Source: Treponema sp. (GTDB lineage: Bacteria; Spirochaetota; Spirochaetia; Treponematales; Treponemataceae). From it: a stretch of 64,000 nucleotides of DNA. Of the stretch, positions 59,404 through 64,000 are shown one piece after another (within the stretch, counting starts at the first letter, position 1; the number at the start of each line of letters is the position of its first letter). The notes below the pieces were generated by a model, which worked only from the letters and a program-made list of their open reading frames with translations, was not told the origin of the DNA and searched no databases. Both the position numbers and the translations under genes were made by a program. The stretch is taken from positions 1-64,000 of the forward strand of contig JAFZRP010000008.1 in assembly GCA_017619795.1 (NCBI GenBank), read 5' to 3'.

Positions 59404-60285
59404 ATGCACAGCTTAGTAAACGAGATAATAAAAGGTCGAAAGACGTTTTTTATTGCACCAGACCGAACACTGTTTCCACAGTCCTATCTGGAAGAATACC
59501 TTGTGCTCGGATATGAGTGTTATTTTATAGATACCGACATTTTTCTGCCAATAGAAGTTAAGGTAGATATAATTTTATCAGTTTTCAAGGACTCAATACT
59601 ATTTTTTAATGTAGATGCCCCTGTACAAGGCACAAGCTGGGCTTATATTATTAAAGAAATGCAGGAAAAATACCCTTCTGCCCTATTCGGTGTACTGTAT
59701 GCAAAACGTCATTCTACTGCAGAACGACAGAGTCTTGAGCATCAGTATCTTTATGCTATGGGTATTCAGTGCGGCTGCATTCAGCTTGAATACCAGAAAC
59801 GCGACAATTTCCAGATTATTGAACAGGTTCTTTATGCAAACCAGGCTATGGGCCGACGAAAATATGTTCGTGCTCTCTGCTCAAGCAGCTGTTCCTTCTC
59901 TTTCAGCTTAGAGCGCCAGGGCGTAATGCAGAACAGACTTACAGATATAAGTATTTCTCACTTCTCTTTTGTTTTACCAGAGGGCCAGCTCCGGCTTGAT
60001 GATTATGAAAAGGTTTCTGACATTGTATTTACTATTCATGGATTAAGATTCCGTTCAGATGCCGTCCTTTATATGACTCGTCCTGTAGATAACGGAATCC
60101 TCTTTGTATTTGCGTTCCAGACAAAATCAGGACAAAGCGGTCTGGATCCGGTAAACAAGCAGCTTCTGACGCCAAAGCTTTACGAAATAATGCTCGATAA
60201 CTGTATGGAGCTTCTCAACAGACTCTTTGCTTCTGCCTCCCGCAAACGAGAAAACGCCATCACAGACTTACAATCGATTGATTAA
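59404..60285 (+). CDS. PilZ-domain c-di-GMP effector with receiver-like N-terminal domain
   Basis: The 293-residue protein has an N-terminal 150-residue alpha/beta domain (FFIAPDRTLFP, YECYFIDTDIF, DSILFFNVD, LFGVLYAKRH) that resembles a response-regulator receiver fold but without a clear phospho-acceptor set. It then has a PilZ domain with RRKYVRALC (RxxxR) at about 155 and DISISH, the second half of the c-di-GMP motif with His in the usual Gly place. Such proteins bind c-di-GMP and control motility in spirochaetes. No ribosome site is visible and the -10 abuts the ATG. Divergent from flaA. Confidence 0.82.
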   Translation: MHSLVNEIIKGRKTFFIAPDRTLFPQSYLEEYLVLGYECYFIDTDIFLPIEVKVDIILSVFKDSILFFNVDAPVQGTSWAYIIKEMQEKYPSALFGVLYAKRHSTAERQSLEHQYLYAMGIQCGCIQLEYQKRDNFQIIEQVLYANQAMGRRKYVRALCSSSCSFSFSLERQGVMQNRLTDISISHFSFVLPEGQLRLDDYEKVSDIVFTIHGLRFRSDAVLYMTRPVDNGILFVFAFQTKSGQSGLDPVNKQLLTPKLYEIMLDNCMELLNRLFASASRKRENAITDLQSID

Positions 60286-60299
60286 CTTTTTTTCAACTG

Positions 60300-60328
60300 T
60301 TGTATAAAAACCCATTTTATTCTATTAT
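60300..60328 (+). promoter_or_regulatory. Sigma-70 type promoter of fba
   Basis: TTGTAT (60300-60305), a 17-base spacer and TATTAT (60323-60328). The leader would be about 45 bases, with AGGATG before the ATG. Confidence 0.5.
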
Positions 60329-60377
60329 ATCATCAAATAAATCTCGGACGTACAAGCGTCCAAAAAGGATGTTATAA

Positions 60378-61382
60378 ATGGCTATCATTAGTTATAAAGA
60401 TCTCGGCCTTGTAAACACACGCGATATGTTTGCAAAGGCTATTAAGGGTGGATATGCAATTCCAGCATATAACTTCAATAACATGGAACAGATGCAGGCT
60501 ATTATTCAGGCTTGTGTTGAAACAAAATCTCCTGTAATTCTTCAGGTATCTAAAGGTGCCCGCGCTTATGCAGACAAATACATTTTGCGCAATATGGCTC
60601 GCGGTGCTGTAGAATACGCTCACGAACTCGGATGTGATATTCCTATCGTTCTTCACCTTGACCACGGTCCAAACTTCGAAGTTGCTAAGGACTGTATCGA
60701 CAACGGTTTCTCTTCAGTTATGATTGATGGTTCTTCTCTTCCATATGATGAGAATGTTAAGCTCACAAGACAGGTTGTAGAATATGCTCACAAGTATGAT
60801 GTAACAGTAGAAGCTGAGCTTGGTGTACTTGGTGGTGTTGAAGATGAAGTTGCTGCTGAAGAATCAAAATACACAAAACCAGAAGAAGTTGTAGACTTTA
60901 CATCAAAGACAGGCTGTGACTCACTTGCTATTTCTATTGGTACAAGCCACGGACGCTGTAAGTTCACTCCAGCTCAGTGTACACGCACTGCTGACGGTGT
61001 TCTTATTCCACCTCCACTGGCATTCAACGTACTCGAAGCAATTGAAAAAGAGCTTCCAGGATTCCCAATCGTACTCCACGGATCTTCTTCAGTTCCTGTA
61101 CAGTATGTAAAGATTATCGAACAGTACGGCGGAAAGATCCCTGATTCAGTTGGTATTCCAGAAGAACAGCTCCGCAAGGCTGCTAAATCTGCTGTATGTA
61201 AGATCAACATCGACTCAGACGGACGTCTTGCTATGACTGCTGCTGTAAGAAAGTTCCTTGCTGAAAATCCAGAAGCTTTCGACCCACGCCAGTTCCTTTC
61301 TGCTGCTCGTGACGAAGCAAAGAAGATGTACATGCACAAGAATATTGAAGTTCTTGGTTCTGCTGGACACGCTCTCGACTAA
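60378..61382 (+). CDS. fba: Fructose-bisphosphate aldolase, class II
   Basis: The 334-residue zinc aldolase has AYNFNNMEQMQAII, PIVLHLDHGPNFE (metal-binding His residues), LAISIGTSHGRCKF and PIVLHGSSSVP. It cleaves fructose-1,6-bisphosphate into glyceraldehyde-3-phosphate and dihydroxyacetone phosphate. Codon choice looks more restricted (many TCT, GCT and CGC codons) than in nearby genes, in keeping with high expression. It is a single-gene unit ended by tandem hairpins. Confidence 0.97.
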   Translation: MAIISYKDLGLVNTRDMFAKAIKGGYAIPAYNFNNMEQMQAIIQACVETKSPVILQVSKGARAYADKYILRNMARGAVEYAHELGCDIPIVLHLDHGPNFEVAKDCIDNGFSSVMIDGSSLPYDENVKLTRQVVEYAHKYDVTVEAELGVLGGVEDEVAAEESKYTKPEEVVDFTSKTGCDSLAISIGTSHGRCKFTPAQCTRTADGVLIPPPLAFNVLEAIEKELPGFPIVLHGSSSVPVQYVKIIEQYGGKIPDSVGIPEEQLRKAAKSAVCKINIDSDGRLAMTAAVRKFLAENPEAFDPRQFLSAARDEAKKMYMHKNIEVLGSAGHALD

Positions 61383-61392
61383 TAAATATGAT

Positions 61393-61413
61393 TTGTCGGG
61401 TCAATCCCGACAA
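61393..61413 (+). terminator. Hairpin just after fba, without T-run
   Basis: TTGTCGGG-TCAAT-CCCGACAA, eight pairs, 11 bases past the fba stop. Lacking a T-run, it is more likely an mRNA-stabilising or auxiliary hairpin than a terminator on its own. Confidence 0.55.
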
Positions 61414-61424
61414 TGATACTGTAT

Positions 61425-61458
61425 AAAAAAAGCACGATGTTTCCATCGTGCTTTTTTT
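61425..61458. terminator. Bidirectional terminator between fba and manA
   Basis: GCACGATG-TTTC-CATCGTGC, eight pairs, flanked by A7 and T7, so the full stem is 15 pairs and it works on either strand between two convergent genes. Confidence 0.95.
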
Positions 61459-61467
61459 GTGCCTGAA

Positions 61468-62283
61468 TTATTTTGCAAAAATCCGCATTATTTTTGCGTT
61501 TCCTTCTACCGTGACCTTTTCTCCAGGCCGTACAGCATATATTTCTTCGGCTTCAATTTTCTTTCCAAACTGTTCATCGCCAGTACGAATCACAGCCTTA
61601 TTTTCCGAAATTACATACAAAAGCTGAACTCCGGCAGGGTCATCCTTCTTTCCAGAATTAAGCATACTCCAGCCGCCCTTTACAGTAATTTCATTCATTG
61701 CAAAATACCTGCATTCAAAGCCGTCCTTAGGAAATGGAGCAACAGGAATCATATCCTCGCGCTTAATTACGGCAAGTCCCTTTTCAATATGGACTTCTCT
61801 ACCCCTTCCCCAGTCGTACAAGCGGTAGGTCAAATCACAGGACTGCTGAACTTCCATAAGGCGTAATCCGGCCCCAATTGCGTGAACAGTACCAGCCGGT
61901 ATAAAGATAAAATCTCCGGGTTTTACATTCACAAACTCAAGATATTGCTCAAGATTGTTTTCTGTAATTGCCTTTGCAAGCACCTCGTTAGAAAAGCCTT
62001 CTTTTATACCGTACACCAGTTTTGCATCAGGTGCAGCATCCAGAACATACCAGCACTCAGTTTTTCCGCGGTTGCCCTTTCCTTCAAGTTTTACAGCCCA
62101 ATCATCATCCGGGTGAACCTGAATGGAAAGAGTGTCATCAGCCTGGATTACCTTTACAAGAAGCGGATAATCGCCGCCACAGAAGTCCTTAAACTCCTGC
62201 TGACAGCCGTTTGGATGAGTTGAAGCAATCCAAAGCTCGTAGCCCCAGATTTTGTCTGATTTTATTGCGTTCAGTTTAAGCAT
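61468..62283 (-). CDS. manA: Mannose-6-phosphate isomerase, class I (short form)
   Basis: The 271-residue cupin-type zinc enzyme interconverts mannose-6-phosphate and fructose-6-phosphate. Motifs are LSIQVHPDDDWA, GKTECWYVLDA and FIFIPAGTVHAIGAG, with the zinc ligands Gln, His and Glu in place. It is shorter than many ManA proteins (about 315-390). Its start codon overlaps the stop of the nucleotidyltransferase by one base, so the two probably work on related sugar nucleotides. Confidence 0.93.
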   Translation of the reverse strand: MLKLNAIKSDKIWGYELWIASTHPNGCQQEFKDFCGGDYPLLVKVIQADDTLSIQVHPDDDWAVKLEGKGNRGKTECWYVLDAAPDAKLVYGIKEGFSNEVLAKAITENNLEQYLEFVNVKPGDFIFIPAGTVHAIGAGLRLMEVQQSCDLTYRLYDWGRGREVHIEKGLAVIKREDMIPVAPFPKDGFECRYFAMNEITVKGGWSMLNSGKKDDPAGVQLLYVISENKAVIRTGDEQFGKKIEAEEIYAVRPGEKVTVEGNAKIMRIFAK

Positions 62284-63212
62284 TATTTTTCCCAGAGCTT
62301 TTCAGGATAATAGCCGGCTTTAATCTTGGCAGCAATTTCATTTTTTACAATCTGGCGATCTTCAGGGTAAGTCATACCGAACCAAGTTTCGTTTGATGTA
62401 AAGAACTTAATAATTCCCTGCTTATGACCAATAATGTCTCCGGCAGCTGTTGGAAGAAGTGCTTCTGCCTTTGGAGATTTTGAATTATCCTTGATAAAGT
62501 TTTCCCAATAAACGTGGAACTCTTCAAAAGCCTTTGGAGTAAAACCGAACAGGTTCATGCTAACCCACTCTTTTCCAGTAAGCAGCTTTTTCTCGCCGTC
62601 CGGCATCTCGCTGATTACCTGGTCGTTCTCGCCATAATAAATCTTAAGGTTTTCAACAATAGTATCAAGCTCAGCATCTTTTCCAATTTCACCTTTTACA
62701 GTACAAACACCGCGGCTTACAGAACCGCTTCGGCTCATTGTATTGCCAAGTACATAACCAACCATAGCGTGCTCGCGACAGTCGTTACCAATTGAAGAAA
62801 GATATTTTCCAAGAACCTCAAAGGCCTGGCGTCCATAATAGTCATCAGAATTGATTACAGCAAAAGGTTCGTTGATTGCTTTTTCTGCACACAAAACAGC
62901 GTGGGTAGTTCCCCATGGCTTCTGACGGTCTACACTGTCCTTGAGCTGCTGCTCTGTAAGCAGAGATTCATGCTGCTGGAAAACATATTCAGCATTGAAA
63001 TTACGTGCAATTCTATCGAACAAACGCTCGCGGAAAGCAGCTTCAATATCTTTTCTGATAATGAATACAACCTTTCCGAATCCGTTTTTCATTGCATCAT
63101 AAGTTGCAAAATCAAGCAGACATTCATCATGAAGTCCTACTCCGTCTATTTGTTTTACTCCCCCATAGCGGCTTCCCATACCAGCTGCCAAAACTAATAA
63201 TGTCGGTTTCAT
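62283..63212 (-). CDS. NDP-sugar nucleotidyltransferase family protein
   Basis: The 309-residue protein has the nucleotidyltransferase signature VLAAGMGSRYGGVKQ and the metal-binding Asp pair in AVINSDDYYG. Its substrate is not clear: GDP-mannose or a UDP/dTDP sugar are possibilities, favoured by the adjacent manA. AGAGGAT precedes the ATG at 63212. It could equally provide a sugar for lipopolysaccharide-like surface glycans. Confidence 0.87.
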   Translation of the reverse strand: MKPTLLVLAAGMGSRYGGVKQIDGVGLHDECLLDFATYDAMKNGFGKVVFIIRKDIEAAFRERLFDRIARNFNAEYVFQQHESLLTEQQLKDSVDRQKPWGTTHAVLCAEKAINEPFAVINSDDYYGRQAFEVLGKYLSSIGNDCREHAMVGYVLGNTMSRSGSVSRGVCTVKGEIGKDAELDTIVENLKIYYGENDQVISEMPDGEKKLLTGKEWVSMNLFGFTPKAFEEFHVYWENFIKDNSKSPKAEALLPTAAGDIIGHKQGIIKFFTSNETWFGMTYPEDRQIVKNEIAAKIKAGYYPEKLWEK

Positions 63213-63258
63213 ATAAATCCTCTTATTAATTATAATTGTTTATTATAAAATAATATGA

Positions 63259-63960
63259 TTAAACTATAGCAGTTTCAAGTGCAAGCTGAATCATTTTTGT
63301 AAATGTAAGCTGTCTTTCTTCTGCAGTAGTTTCCTCATTAGAAACAAAATTATTGCTGATTGTGAGGATAGCTAAAGCCTGTCTTTCAAACTCAGCTGCC
63401 AGAGTATACAATTCAGCGGCTTCCATTTCTATTGCAAGAACACCGTATTTTTTCCAGAACTTCCAGGTTTCATTTTCATCATAAAATCTGTCGCCGGAAA
63501 AACAAAGACCAACCTTAGCGTCTATTCCAAGGTCCTTAGCCTTATGATAAGCAGTATCAAGTAGTTCAAAGGATGGAACTGGTGCATAATGTCCGCTTCC
63601 AAAACGCTGTGTCTGCAAAGCAGAATCAGTACACGCACCATTTGCAATAACAACACTCCTGCAAGGAAGCTTTTCACTTACTCCACCGGCGGTTCCTACA
63701 CGAATAGCTTTTTTTACATTGTAGAACTGGAACAGCTCCTGAACATAAATGGAAAGCGAAGGTTGTCCCATTCCGGTTCCCTGAACAGAAACCTTTTTGC
63801 CCTTATAGGTTCCGGTAAAGCCATACATTCCGCGTACTTCGTTATAGCAGACAGGATTTTCCAAAAATGTTTCTGCAATAAACTTAGCCCTTAATGGATC
63901 TCCAGGAAGCAATACAGCCTCTGCAATTGCTCCCTCTGGTGCATTGATGTGTGTACTCAT
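63259..63960 (-). CDS. deoD: Purine nucleoside phosphorylase, DeoD type
   Basis: The 233-residue hexameric-type phosphorylase has LLPGDPLRAKFIAETFL, the phosphate-binding RVGTAGG and the purine-binding VLAIEMEAAELYTLA. It cleaves purine (deoxy)nucleosides with phosphate to give the free base and ribose-1-phosphate. GGAGG precedes the ATG. It is separated from the nucleotidyltransferase gene by 46 bases. Confidence 0.96.
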   Translation of the reverse strand: MSTHINAPEGAIAEAVLLPGDPLRAKFIAETFLENPVCYNEVRGMYGFTGTYKGKKVSVQGTGMGQPSLSIYVQELFQFYNVKKAIRVGTAGGVSEKLPCRSVVIANGACTDSALQTQRFGSGHYAPVPSFELLDTAYHKAKDLGIDAKVGLCFSGDRFYDENETWKFWKKYGVLAIEMEAAELYTLAAEFERQALAILTISNNFVSNEETTAEERQLTFTKMIQLALETAIV

Positions 63961-64000
63961 TTTTCCTCCATATATAAAAAATCACCTTCGAATCAAACGA

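Noticed and set aside
61393-61413. Hairpin after fba as a complete intrinsic terminator
   Set aside because: There is no T-run after it; the true terminator is the A/T-flanked stem at 61425-61458.

Overview
This window is a piece of a spirochaete chromosome, almost certainly a Treponema and probably a gut- or rumen-type species. The grounds are the periplasmic-flagellum genes (two FlaA-type sheath proteins and a flgB-flgC-fliE-fliF-fliG-fliH-fliI-fliJ operon), the treponemal order mraZ-rsmH-ftsL-murF-ftsW-divIB-ftsA-ftsZ followed by xer/dprA/topA/xer/hslVU, and moderately AT-rich DNA. There are no tRNA or rRNA genes, CRISPR arrays, insertion sequences or prophage genes.

Layout. 1-2.3 kb: 5' part of pnp, then rpsO and ribF. 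2.3-7.3 kb: ilvE, an HD-GYP protein and two exported envelope proteins, one a DPBB-acidic-SPOR protein. 7.3-13.7 kb: a plus-strand operon joining a nucleotide-sugar dehydratase and aminotransferase to three divergent xanthine-dehydrogenase-family subunits. 13.7-25.9 kb: queA, ruvB, ruvA, larC, larB, larE, two small membrane proteins, a glycerate kinase, a YhhN membrane protein, a PadR/HAAS/DUF4097 operon on the other strand, ruvC and yebC. 26-28 kb: a candidate structured RNA and a TGS-uridine kinase. 28-35.1 kb: the fli/flg operon. 35.2-39.3 kb: a sulfonate/nitrate-type ABC transporter and an acyltransferase. 39.3-55.4 kb: hslU, hslV, xerC, topA, dprA, a TPR lipoprotein, xerD, and the division cluster ftsZ to mraZ. 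55.5-64 kb: a conserved unknown protein, an outer-membrane-type protein, the flaA pair, a PilZ protein, fba, manA, a sugar nucleotidyltransferase and deoD.

Functional themes are flagellar export and basal-body assembly, septation and peptidoglycan synthesis, Holliday-junction processing (ruvABC), nickel-pincer cofactor synthesis (larBCE without larA here), and c-di-GMP signalling (HD-GYP and PilZ).

The most interesting signals are regulatory: four MraZ-type boxes at exact 10-bp spacing under a sigma-70 promoter; a strong UUCG hairpin with a U-run where the rsmH ribosome binding site should be; predicted leaderless transcripts for both c-di-GMP genes; sigma-28-like promoters before flaA and flgB; and a roughly 137-nt nested hairpin RNA candidate before the uridine kinase. 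Several proteins also depart from their families, including RibF without a recognisable kinase motif and a molybdenum hydroxylase with altered motifs. All family calls come from reading motifs by eye; no database search was possible.
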